DNA of 22,128 bases from JAZQUM01 sp045631305. Its GTDB lineage: Bacteria > Bacillota > Clostridia > Oscillospirales > Oscillospiraceae. Every line of letters starts with the position of its first letter. Position 1 is the stretch's first letter. A program made the position numbers and the translations under genes. The notes beneath the pieces are model-generated. The model worked only from the letters and a program-made list of their open reading frames with translations, searched no databases and was not told the DNA's origin. This document shows positions 14,100 to 21,268 of the stretch, in pieces. The stretch is from NCBI GenBank assembly GCA_045631305.1, contig JAZQUM010000070.1:1-22128 (forward strand). Direction: 5' to 3'.

Positions 14100-15211
14100 G
14101 TAAACTTCATTCCTCTCACGAGCCTATGCTCTTAATGAGCAAACGCGGCGAAGTGCTCCCCGGTTGGAAGGCTTGGGGCATCCGCCTTATCGCACTCCTC
14201 CTCTCTTTGATCGCCAGCGGTCTTCTGATCATGGTGATCGTACAGATCAACCCCATCGAGGTATACGCCACCATCATCGATGGTGCCCTCGGTACCACCA
14301 AGCGCTTCTGGGTCACCACGCGAGACGCCATGACGATGCTTTGTATCGCTGTCGGTCTTGCCCCGGCCTTTAAGATGAAATTCTGGAACATCGGCGCAGA
14401 AGGTCAGATCCTGGTAGGCGGTATTGCTACCGCAGCCTGCATGATCTACTTCAAGACCCTTCCCCTTCCCTTGCTGATGCTTCTCATGATGGTCACCAGC
14501 TTGGCTGCAGGTGCTCTCTGGGGCTTCCTTCCCGGTTTCTTCAAATCCCGTTGGAATACCAACGAGACCCTCTTCACGCTGATGATGAACTACATCGCCA
14601 TTCAGCTCACCAGCTTCTGTGTATCTCTTTGGGAAAATCCCTACGGCTCCAACTCCGTCGGTATCATCAACCCCATGGACTACGCCGGCTGGATCCCCAA
14701 CCTTTTCTCCGAAGGTGTAAACCGTGACTTTGGTTGGAACGTGATCATCGTAATGGCAGTTACGCTGTTCATGTATCTCTACCTGTCCAAGTCCAAGCAG
14801 GGCTATGAAATTGCCGTTATCGGTGACTCCGTCCGCACCGCCCGCTATGCAGGCATCCGCGTGAACCGCGTGTATGTTCGCACCATGCTGATCTCCGGTG
14901 CTTTCTGCGGTCTGGCAGGTTTCGTAACCGTAGCCGGTTCCGCCCACACCATTTCTACCAACACTGCCGGTGGCCGCGGCTTTACCGCTATCATCGTTGC
15001 CTGGCTCAGCCAGTTCAACTCGGTGGTTATGATCATCTTCTCCTTCCTGCTCATCATCCTGCAGAAGGGTGCTATGCAGATCGCTTCTACTTACAGTCTG
15101 AGCCACGAAGTATCTGAAATGATCACCGGTATCATCCTTTTCTTCCTGCTGGGCAGTGAGTTCTTCGTCAACTATACTGTGAAATTCCGTGGAAAGAAGG
15201 TGAGCAAGTAA
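14096..15211 (+). CDS. ABC transporter permease (BPD_transp_2), first subunit
   Basis: Encodes 371 residues, starting inside the ATPase stop codon with AAAGGAGGG shortly upstream. A cytosolic N terminus of about 25 residues is followed by roughly eight to ten membrane segments. Family marks are FWNIGAEGQILVGG near residue 100, NETLFTLMMNYIAIQL, the cytosolic coupling loop YEIAVIGDSVRTARYAGI near 240, and GGRGFTAIIVAWL near 300. It belongs to the branched-chain/ribose/nucleoside permease fold (BmpC/NupP type), which usually pairs with a second, shorter permease as here. It would form half of the transmembrane channel of the BMP importer. Confidence 0.93.
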   Translation: MSKLHSSHEPMLLMSKRGEVLPGWKAWGIRLIALLLSLIASGLLIMVIVQINPIEVYATIIDGALGTTKRFWVTTRDAMTMLCIAVGLAPAFKMKFWNIGAEGQILVGGIATAACMIYFKTLPLPLLMLLMMVTSLAAGALWGFLPGFFKSRWNTNETLFTLMMNYIAIQLTSFCVSLWENPYGSNSVGIINPMDYAGWIPNLFSEGVNRDFGWNVIIVMAVTLFMYLYLSKSKQGYEIAVIGDSVRTARYAGIRVNRVYVRTMLISGAFCGLAGFVTVAGSAHTISTNTAGGRGFTAIIVAWLSQFNSVVMIIFSFLLIILQKGAMQIASTYSLSHEVSEMITGIILFFLLGSEFFVNYTVKFRGKKVSK

Positions 15212-16191
15212 TGACAGCTATTCTTAGTCTTTTTACTTCCGCTATCGCTTTCGGTACCATCATCATGTATGGTGCTCTCGGTGAAATCCTGACGGAAAAG
15301 GCCGGTCACCTGAACCTCGGTGTTCCCGGCATCATGTATCTGGGCGGTATCTGCGGCCTGCTCCCCGTATTCTTCTATGAGAATTCCGGCGGCACTTCCA
15401 AGGTCGTATGCTTGATTTTGAGCCTTGTCTGCAGCTTCCTGGGTGCAGCGTTGGGCGGTCTTATCTATGCATTTTTGACCATTACCCTCCGCGCCAACCA
15501 GAATGTAACCGGCTTGACCCTCACCATCTTCGGCGGCGGTGTGGCTAACTTCTTCGGCGGCTCCCTGAATAAGCTTTCCGGCGGCGTAGGTCAGGTCAGC
15601 GTTGCTCTCACCAGCAGCATTTACCGTGCTAAGATTCCCGGTCTCTCTGATCTGGGTACTGCAGGTAAGCTTTTCTTCTCCTATGGTTTCATGGTCTACG
15701 CAGCTATCGCGCTTGCTTTGATCATGGCTTTCTTCCTCACCAAGACCAGAGCCGGTCTGAATCTCCGCTCCACCGGCGAAAATCCCAGCACTGCTGATGC
15801 AGCAGGCATCAATGTTACCATCTATAAGTACCTTGCCACTTGTGTGGGCGCCGGTATCTCCGGCCTTGGCGGTCTGTTCTATGTTATGGACTACATCAAG
15901 GGCACCTGGGCAAACGACGGCATCATCGAAGGTCTTGGCTGGCTGGCAGTAGCTCTGGTTATCTTCACCACCTGGAAGCCCATCAATGCCATCTGGGGTT
16001 CCTACCTCTTTGGCTTCGTCTACTGGGCATACCTCTACATCCCCGGTCTGACTCGTGGCTCTCAGGAAATTTTCAAGATGCTTCCCTATGTGGTAACGCT
16101 GGTAGTTCTGATCATCGTTTCCATGCGTAAGAAAAGAGAAAATCAGCCGCCTGCGGCTCTCGGCCTCTCTTATTTCCGCGAAGAGCGCTAA
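15211..16191 (+). CDS. ABC transporter permease (BPD_transp_2), second subunit
   Basis: Encodes 326 residues; its ATG shares one base with the preceding TAA, so the two permeases are translationally coupled. Motifs of the shorter NupQ-type subunit are present: TEKAGHLNLGVPGIMYLGG near residue 30, NQNVTGLTLTIFGGGVANFF near 95, the coupling loop TRAGLNLRSTGENPSTADAA near 185, and GLGWLAVALVIFTTWKPI near 245. About eight membrane segments are apparent and the basic C terminus is cytosolic. It completes a lipoprotein, ATPase and two-permease importer, which ends at a bidirectional terminator. Confidence 0.93.
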   Translation: MTAILSLFTSAIAFGTIIMYGALGEILTEKAGHLNLGVPGIMYLGGICGLLPVFFYENSGGTSKVVCLILSLVCSFLGAALGGLIYAFLTITLRANQNVTGLTLTIFGGGVANFFGGSLNKLSGGVGQVSVALTSSIYRAKIPGLSDLGTAGKLFFSYGFMVYAAIALALIMAFFLTKTRAGLNLRSTGENPSTADAAGINVTIYKYLATCVGAGISGLGGLFYVMDYIKGTWANDGIIEGLGWLAVALVIFTTWKPINAIWGSYLFGFVYWAYLYIPGLTRGSQEIFKMLPYVVTLVVLIIVSMRKKRENQPPAALGLSYFREER

Positions 16192-16198
16192 AGCAAAT

Positions 16199-16234
16199 AA
16201 AAAGAGAGTGGATCAACATCCACTCTCTTTTTTA
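16199..16234. terminator. Bidirectional terminator between the ABC importer and serine dehydratase genes
   Basis: A 15-bp stem (aaaaagagagtggat at 16199-16213, complement at 16218-16232) with loop CAAC. Its A/T flanks serve the convergent transcripts on both strands. Confidence 0.93.
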
Positions 16235-16243
16235 TTTCTTATC

Positions 16244-17143
16244 TCAGCCTCTTGCCTTTGCATTTCGCGTAGCTGCGGCCTGTTCCTTCAGCACCCGTCC
16301 CGTAGGAGTTGCTGCAAGACCGCCTAAAGCCGTCTCGCGGAATTCCACAGGCATGCGGCGTCCGACTTCACCCATAGCATCGATCACTTCATCCACCGGG
16401 ATTTTGCTCTCAATGCCCGCAAGGGCCATGTCCGCTGCGGTAACAGCATTCACCGCACCAATCACATTTCGCTTCACACAAGGCACTTCCACAAGACCCG
16501 CTACAGGGTCACAAACAAGGCCCATCAGGTTTTTCAGCGCCATAGCTACTGCATGACCAATGGCTGCACCATCACCGCCGCGAACGGCTACCAACGCCCC
16601 TGCCGCCATGGCAGAAGCTGTTCCGATTTCCGCCTGACAGCCACCCGCTGCACCGGAAATGGACGCACGGTAAGCAACTACCGCGCCGATGCCACTGGCA
16701 ACATAAAGAGCCTCCAGCAAATCTTTCTGGGTGATTTCACCTCTGGCCCAAAGGGGCAGCAACACCGCAGGAAGAACGCCGCAAGCACCTGCTGTGGGTG
16801 CCGCTACAATACGGCACATGCAGGCATTGGATTCCGCCATAGAAAGCGCCTCTGCAATTACTTCGCTCACATAGTTGCCACTCAGCGCAACCCCCCGCTT
16901 GGCGTGCTGACGCATCTTCAACCCATCGCCGCCTACAAGGCCGCTGACGCTGCGACGCTGACCGGTATACTGGTCAGCCGCATCCTGCATAGCCTGCCAG
17001 GTGTAAAGCATCTTAGCAAGAGATTCCTCGCGGGTGACCTGACGCTCATCAATATCGGTTTCTAAAACAATTTCCCAGAATTCCTTACCGGATTTCTCCA
17101 TCCGATCGAAAATCTCCTGCATAGAATTTAACGCCACACTCAT
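16244..17143 (-). CDS. sdaAA: L-serine dehydratase, iron-sulfur-dependent, alpha subunit
   Basis: Encodes 299 residues from ATG 17143, chosen for its purine-rich ribosome site (GAGAGGAGG) just upstream; an in-frame ATG at 17167 and a GTG at 17137 are alternatives. SDH_alpha motifs include CMCRIVAAPTAGACGVLP, YRASISGAAGGCQAEIG and CDPVAGLVEVPCVKRN. The probable [4Fe-4S] cysteines C169, C211 and C222 have the 42- and 11-residue spacing I recall for the characterised Legionella enzyme. With the beta subunit it converts L-serine to pyruvate and ammonia. The gene overlaps the end of sdaAB by 59 nt, so the pair is co-transcribed and coupled. In classical purine fermenters carbon passes through glycine and serine to pyruvate, which gives it a possible pathway role here. 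Confidence 0.94.
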   Translation of the reverse strand: MSVALNSMQEIFDRMEKSGKEFWEIVLETDIDERQVTREESLAKMLYTWQAMQDAADQYTGQRRSVSGLVGGDGLKMRQHAKRGVALSGNYVSEVIAEALSMAESNACMCRIVAAPTAGACGVLPAVLLPLWARGEITQKDLLEALYVASGIGAVVAYRASISGAAGGCQAEIGTASAMAAGALVAVRGGDGAAIGHAVAMALKNLMGLVCDPVAGLVEVPCVKRNVIGAVNAVTAADMALAGIESKIPVDEVIDAMGEVGRRMPVEFRETALGGLAATPTGRVLKEQAAATRNAKARG

Positions 17144-17816
17144 CCGCCTCCTCTCTGGTTTTATCATAATAAGTCAGCTTGAGAATACCGGGTAGGCGGC
17201 TTAAAAGCTCACGCACCGCCTCAGGTACAGGCTGGTCTGTTTCAATGATCATCAACGCATCACCGCCGCGCTTATTGCGGTGGAGACTCATACTGGCAAC
17301 ATTTACCTGCGCGATGGAAAGCGCTGCCGTTACATCAGCAATATGGCCACGGTTATCCTGATTATGGATCACAAGCGTATTGTAGTTGCCATTAAAGTTT
17401 ACATTGATACCATCTAGGCGATTTACCATGATTCGGCCACCGCCGGTAGAAGACGCCTGAATAGTAAGCGTTTTTCCACTCTTACCCCACAGCTTCAAAA
17501 CCGCCGTATTGGGATGAGCTTCCTTAAGCTCAATTTCCTCAATGGTAAATTCCAACCCTGCTTTTTCCGCTTCTTCAAAGGCGAACGGAATGCGGTTGTC
17601 ATCAGGCTTCATACCCAAAAGGCCGGAAACCAATGCGCGGTCCGTACCGTGTCCCTGTGCCGTTTCAGCAAAAGAACCATGGAGATAAATCTTGGCGCGT
17701 ACAGGTTCATCATCCAGCAGCGTGCGCGCCATACTGCCAATGCGCACAGCGCCCGCCGTATGAGAACTGGAAGGGCCTACCATAATAGGGCCCAAAATAT
17801 CAAAAATATCCAGCAA
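17085..17816 (-). CDS. sdaAB: L-serine dehydratase, iron-sulfur-dependent, beta subunit
   Basis: Encodes 243 residues from TTG 17816, which has AAAGGAGG 9 nt upstream; the in-frame ATG at 17849 lacks a ribosome site and a GTG at 17825 directly abuts the site. The product then begins LLDIFDILGPIMVGPSSSHTA, matching family N termini. Residues to about 150 are the SDH_beta domain (GPSSSHTAGA, HGSFAETAQGHGTDRALVSG). Residues about 155-225 are an ACT domain (LVIHNQDNRGHIADVTAALS), the usual serine-binding regulatory site. A C-terminal extension of about 20 residues (from KTREEADECG) overlaps the start of sdaAA in another frame. The gene diverges from the 8-oxoguanine-deaminase-like gene across 154 bp. 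No convincing minus-strand -35 was found; TATGCT with an extended TG near 17850 is the best -10 candidate. Confidence 0.92.
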   Translation of the reverse strand: MLDIFDILGPIMVGPSSSHTAGAVRIGSMARTLLDDEPVRAKIYLHGSFAETAQGHGTDRALVSGLLGMKPDDNRIPFAFEEAEKAGLEFTIEEIELKEAHPNTAVLKLWGKSGKTLTIQASSTGGGRIMVNRLDGINVNFNGNYNTLVIHNQDNRGHIADVTAALSIAQVNVASMSLHRNKRGGDALMIIETDQPVPEAVRELLSRLPGILKLTYYDKTREEADECGVKFYAGDFRSDGEIR

Positions 17817-17880
17817 GAGGTTCACCCTCCTTTCTTCTCCCCATAGCATAGCACATTACACACAAAAAATCGAGTGCTAT

Positions 17881-17928
17881 TTGCATCTGCAGTATATGGC
17901 TTCTTCACTTTTTACTGCAGCATTGCAA
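17881..17928. promoter_or_regulatory. Inverted repeat in the sdaAB / deaminase divergent promoter region
   Basis: ctgcagta (17887-17894) and tactgcag (17913-17920) are a perfect 8-bp inverted repeat. Outer ttgca (17881-17885) and tgcaa (17924-17928) extend it with a small bulge. The right end overlaps the -35 box of the plus-strand promoter, so a bound regulator could affect that gene and possibly sdaAB. Confidence 0.5.
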
Positions 17929-17951
17929 TTCCTTTCTATTTTTCTTATAAT
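17923..17951 (+). promoter_or_regulatory. Sigma-A promoter for the 8-oxoguanine-deaminase-like gene
   Basis: TTGCAA (17923-17928), a 17-nt spacer and a perfect TATAAT (17946-17951). The expected start leaves a very short leader (about 12 nt) that is almost filled by GGAGG at 17961-17965. Confidence 0.82.
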
Positions 17952-17970
17952 ATAATGAACGGAGGTAATT

Positions 17971-19332
17971 ATGCGTACATTATTGATCCGCAACATTCGT
18001 GCACTCATCAGTTGTGATGAAAATGACACGCTTTACCGCAATGTCGATCTCTACAGCGAAGACGGCATTATCCGCGCCATCGGCGAAAATCTTCCCTACA
18101 ACGCCAGCGAAACCATTGATGGCACCCATATGTTTTGCTATCCAGGGCTTATCAATGGCCATCATCATCTCTATCAATGTTTTTCCCGTAATCTTCCCGA
18201 AGTCCAGAATATGGAGCTTTTCGACTGGCTCACCACTCTTTATGAGATCTGGAAAAATCTGGACGAGGATGTGGTCCGTTTCTCCAATCTCACCGCCATG
18301 AGTGAACTCATGAAAAACGGCTGCACCACCTGCCTGGATCACCACTATGTCTTTCCCGAAGGTGCCGGCGATCTCTTGGCTGCTCAGTTTGCGGCAGCCG
18401 ATGAATTGGGCATGCGTATGTTCGCCACCCGCGGCAGCATGGATCTCAGCCGCAAAGATGGCGGTCTTCCTCCTGACAGTGTAGTGCAAACGGTAGATGA
18501 GATCATGCGCGACAGCGAAAAGCTTATCGAAACCTACCATGATCCTTCTTTCGGCTCCATGCACCAGCTGGCTCTGGCTCCCTGCTCCCCCTTCTCCGTT
18601 TCAAAAGAACTTCTGCAGGAAAGTGCCAAACTTGCCCGCCAATACGGTGTCCGTCTCCACACTCATCTTTGCGAAACCAAAGACGAAGAGCGATATATGT
18701 TAGAGCGCGAAGGCGTGCGCCCGTTGGAATATATGGATCGACTGGGCTGGACAGGTTCTGATGTCTGGTATGCCCACGGCATCCACTTTAATGACGAGGA
18801 ACTGCGCGTCCTTTCCAAAACCCAAACCGGCGTTTGTCACTGCCCTATTTCCAACATGAAGCTTTCCTCCGGCATTGCCCGTGTTCCCGAAATGCTGGAG
18901 CTGGATGTTCCTCTGGGCCTGGGTGTAGACGGCAGCGCTTCTAATGACGGTTCTTCTCTTTTGGAAGAAATTCGCGTGGCCTTTTTGCTCCACCGCCTCA
19001 ATTCCAGTAAAAAAGCCCCCACAGGCTATGATATTTTGAAAATTGCCACCCGCGGCAGCGCCCGGCTTTTAGGACGAAGCGATATCGGATGTCTGGCAGT
19101 TGGCAAATGCGCCGACCTCTTTTTGATAGACTCCCGCCGTTCGGAACTCATCGGCTGCAACTATGATCCTATGTCCCTGCTCGGCACAGTAGGCCTGCGC
19201 GACGGCGTGGATTACACCGTGGTTCACGGAAAAATTACCGTTTCTCAAGGAAAACTTACGGGAATCGACGAAGAAAAACTCTCCGCCGATGCATCCGCCG
19301 TATGTGACCGATATTTAAATCGCACATTTTGA
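17971..19332 (+). CDS. 8-Oxoguanine deaminase-like amidohydrolase
   Basis: Encodes 453 residues; GGAGG ends 5 nt before ATG 17971. It is a mononuclear-metal amidohydrolase (AtzB/TrzN class): H64 and H66 (INGHHHLYQ), H230 with E235 (LHTHLCETKDE), H269 (YAHGIHF) and D320 (GLGVDGSASND). The stretch FATRGSMDLS, then GGLPPDSVVQ, ALAPCSPFSVSKELL and CHCPISNMKLSSGIA, matches what I know of 8-oxoguanine deaminases (Pseudomonas Pa0142 type), which release ammonia to give urate. It lacks the family look of guanine deaminase (GuaD), and its active-site region differs from SsnA, the amidohydrolase usually present in ygf/yge clusters. Making urate would feed the ygfK/hydA/ygeYW route directly. Alternative substrates (other oxopurines or aminotriazine-like compounds) cannot be excluded. 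The macrodomain gene follows 26 nt downstream. Confidence 0.8.
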   Translation: MRTLLIRNIRALISCDENDTLYRNVDLYSEDGIIRAIGENLPYNASETIDGTHMFCYPGLINGHHHLYQCFSRNLPEVQNMELFDWLTTLYEIWKNLDEDVVRFSNLTAMSELMKNGCTTCLDHHYVFPEGAGDLLAAQFAAADELGMRMFATRGSMDLSRKDGGLPPDSVVQTVDEIMRDSEKLIETYHDPSFGSMHQLALAPCSPFSVSKELLQESAKLARQYGVRLHTHLCETKDEERYMLEREGVRPLEYMDRLGWTGSDVWYAHGIHFNDEELRVLSKTQTGVCHCPISNMKLSSGIARVPEMLELDVPLGLGVDGSASNDGSSLLEEIRVAFLLHRLNSSKKAPTGYDILKIATRGSARLLGRSDIGCLAVGKCADLFLIDSRRSELIGCNYDPMSLLGTVGLRDGVDYTVVHGKITVSQGKLTGIDEEKLSADASAVCDRYLNRTF

Positions 19333-19358
19333 TTACCCGCAAAGGAGAACTAAATTTT

Positions 19359-19922
19359 ATGCCTATGGTTAATTTTAAATTCATGTTGGGCGATATCGTT
19401 GAACAGGACGTCGATGCTATTGTCAATGCAGCCAACTGCACCCTTTTGGGTGGCGGCGGAGTAGATGGTGCCATTCATGCCGCAGCAGGCCCCAAGCTTT
19501 TGGAAGAGTGCCGCACTTTAGGTGGCTGTGAAACCGGCAAAGCCAAGTCCACTGCAGCTTACGATCTCCCCTGCAAGTATGTAATCCATACCCCGGGCCC
19601 CATTTGGCAAGGCGGCACGGAAGGTGAAGCAGAACTTCTCGCCTCTTCTTACCGCTCTGCGCTGGAAGAAGCTGTGCGCCTTGGCTGCAAAACTGTAGCC
19701 TTCCCCTCCATCAGTACCGGCGCATACGGTTATCCCGTGGCTAAAGCCGCTCACATTGCCCTGCACGAGATCGTATTTTTCATGTATGACCACCCTGAAC
19801 TGGAAGAAGTCCGCATGATCTGCCATGACAAAAACACCCTTTCTGCCTACAGTTTTGACTGGTATATGTGGTATGCCGAACACAAACCCCAGCACAGTCA
19901 CGACCACGATCACGAACACTAA
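19359..19922 (+). CDS. Macrodomain protein, O-acetyl-ADP-ribose deacetylase-like, with histidine-rich tail
   Basis: Encodes 187 residues from ATG 19359, which has AAGGAG at 19342-19347; a TTG at 19329 overlaps the previous stop but lacks a ribosome site. Residues 1 to about 165 are a MacroD/YmdB-type macrodomain: GDIVEQDVDAIVNAANCTLL, GGGGVDGAIHAAAGP (catalytic loop), then FPSISTGAYGYPV (phosphate loop). Such enzymes hydrolyse O-acetyl-ADP-ribose or remove ADP-ribose from proteins. The C terminus ends in HSHDHDHEH, a probable metal-binding tail not part of the fold. The 26-nt gap and lack of a terminator indicate co-transcription with the deaminase-like gene; a metabolic link is not obvious. 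Confidence 0.9.
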   Translation: MPMVNFKFMLGDIVEQDVDAIVNAANCTLLGGGGVDGAIHAAAGPKLLEECRTLGGCETGKAKSTAAYDLPCKYVIHTPGPIWQGGTEGEAELLASSYRSALEEAVRLGCKTVAFPSISTGAYGYPVAKAAHIALHEIVFFMYDHPELEEVRMICHDKNTLSAYSFDWYMWYAEHKPQHSHDHDHEH

Positions 19923-19926
19923 AAAG

Positions 19927-19958
19927 AAACACCCGGGAATTTTCCCCGGGTGTTTTTC
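19927..19958. terminator. Bidirectional terminator between macrodomain and acyltransferase genes
   Basis: An 11-bp GC-rich stem (aaacacccggg at 19927-19937, complement at 19945-19955) is followed by Ts on the plus strand and preceded by AAAAAG, giving a T tract on the minus strand. Confidence 0.92.
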
Positions 19959-19994
19959 TGTTTATTTTGTTCTTCCGGAAATCCGCAGGCATAA

Positions 19995-21230
19995 TCAGAT
20001 GCCGCAAAATTCTCCGTCTCCCACGCCTTTTACGACATGCTGATAGTGATAGAACATATTCACATATTTCAGCGCATTGAAGCGTTTATCGCCTTTGAAC
20101 TGATAGATATTTTCACCGTGGTAGATATTCAGCTTATTGCGGCCCAAAACAGCAACCACTTTCACTTCGTCAAAAGGCAAATCTACAGAGAATCCATCTT
20201 CGCCCCGCAACTCCACTCTGTCGCCGTAAAGCGCCATGGAAGCCTCTTTGCAAAGAAGGTTCTTGTGTTTGTACACGATCACTTTGGAAGCACGCACCTT
20301 ATCACGATACATGGGGATATCGTGATAAGCGGCGGGATCGATCCCGCGTACAAATTCATTCTGATAATCGTACCACTCACCGAAGAAGCGGAAGGGGAAT
20401 TCGAAACCGATACCCTCCATTTCCTTGGTGGGAAGATAGCGCACGCGGCGGCCGCACTTTTTGCAAGTCACCTCATCGCCGTCACTTTCAAACTCGGAAA
20501 GGCCGCACCAGGGACACACATAAATGGCGCGTTCCATATACTCGGCGCTCTTTTTGCTGCGGAAGGTGCCACTGACGCAATTTTCGTCCATGCTGAGCTC
20601 TTTTTTGATCACTTCAAAGAACTCTTCATCTCTCATGGCCTTGTATTCTTCCGGCTCGATCACACGACTCACACCTGCGCTCATCTTGCCGCGGCGGCGC
20701 ACATCACTCCAGCGAGGCTGCACACCGTAACCATTTTCAATGCGGAAAATCGCCACCGGCATTTTCAGCGCGCGAACCAGAGAAATAATGGCAGGATTCA
20801 TGTAACAGGTCCTGCCGCTGTAGGTTCGGTTGCCTTCAGGTGCAAGGGCAATGGTACCGCCCTCTTTTGCAACACGCATGCAGTTCATTACCGCACGGGC
20901 ATCGGTCATCTGCTTTTTAATGGGAATAGGTGCCAGGAAAAATCGCAGAAGCGAAGAGATCCATCCCAGAGAGAAAATATCTTCTGTGGCAATGTAATAA
21001 ACCGCACCCTTAAAAGCAACGCCTACAAAGAACTGGTCAAAAGCCGTGGTATGATTCATCAAAATCAGATACTGGCGTTTTCCCTGCTCTTTGAAGCGAC
21101 GAACCTTTACACCATACATCAAGACACAAAGCAAGTGCACAATATAAACCAATGTTTCCCGAACGACTGTATGGCGGGTTTTTATCCATTTCACCTTTTT
21201 CTTCTTGGGCTTTTTAGTTTCTGCTGTCAT
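19995..21230 (-). CDS. PlsC-type acyltransferase with zinc ribbon and C-terminal GRAM/PH-like region
   Basis: Encodes 411 residues; AAAGGGG lies 7 nt before ATG 21230. A lysine-rich N terminus (KKPKKKKVKW) and a hydrophobic segment (about 27-40) suggest a peripheral or monotopic membrane protein. Residues about 45-215 are a PlsC domain with NHTTAFD (N59, H60, D65) and PEGNRT (131-136), the catalytic and glycerol-phosphate-binding motifs of 1-acylglycerol-3-phosphate acyltransferases. Residues 239-259 form a zinc ribbon (C239-x2-C242, C256-x2-C259). Residues about 315-400 look like a small beta-rich domain with a terminal helix (YGDRVELRGEDGF, FNALKYVNMFYHYQHVV), GRAM/PH-like in style. Family acyltransferases are usually about 200-250 residues, so the C-terminal half is additional. 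The gene lies 38 nt downstream of the ABC-F gene and is probably co-transcribed with it. Confidence 0.85.
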   Translation of the reverse strand: MTAETKKPKKKKVKWIKTRHTVVRETLVYIVHLLCVLMYGVKVRRFKEQGKRQYLILMNHTTAFDQFFVGVAFKGAVYYIATEDIFSLGWISSLLRFFLAPIPIKKQMTDARAVMNCMRVAKEGGTIALAPEGNRTYSGRTCYMNPAIISLVRALKMPVAIFRIENGYGVQPRWSDVRRRGKMSAGVSRVIEPEEYKAMRDEEFFEVIKKELSMDENCVSGTFRSKKSAEYMERAIYVCPWCGLSEFESDGDEVTCKKCGRRVRYLPTKEMEGIGFEFPFRFFGEWYDYQNEFVRGIDPAAYHDIPMYRDKVRASKVIVYKHKNLLCKEASMALYGDRVELRGEDGFSVDLPFDEVKVVAVLGRNKLNIYHGENIYQFKGDKRFNALKYVNMFYHYQHVVKGVGDGEFCGI

Positions 21231-21268
21231 CTTCTCGCCCCTTTGTTTCTAACTTCCAAATAACACAC

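Noticed and set aside
17971..19332. Naming the amidohydrolase ssnA or guaD by context
   Set aside because: Its active-site surroundings match 8-oxoguanine deaminase-type sequences better than either family, as far as I can judge by eye.
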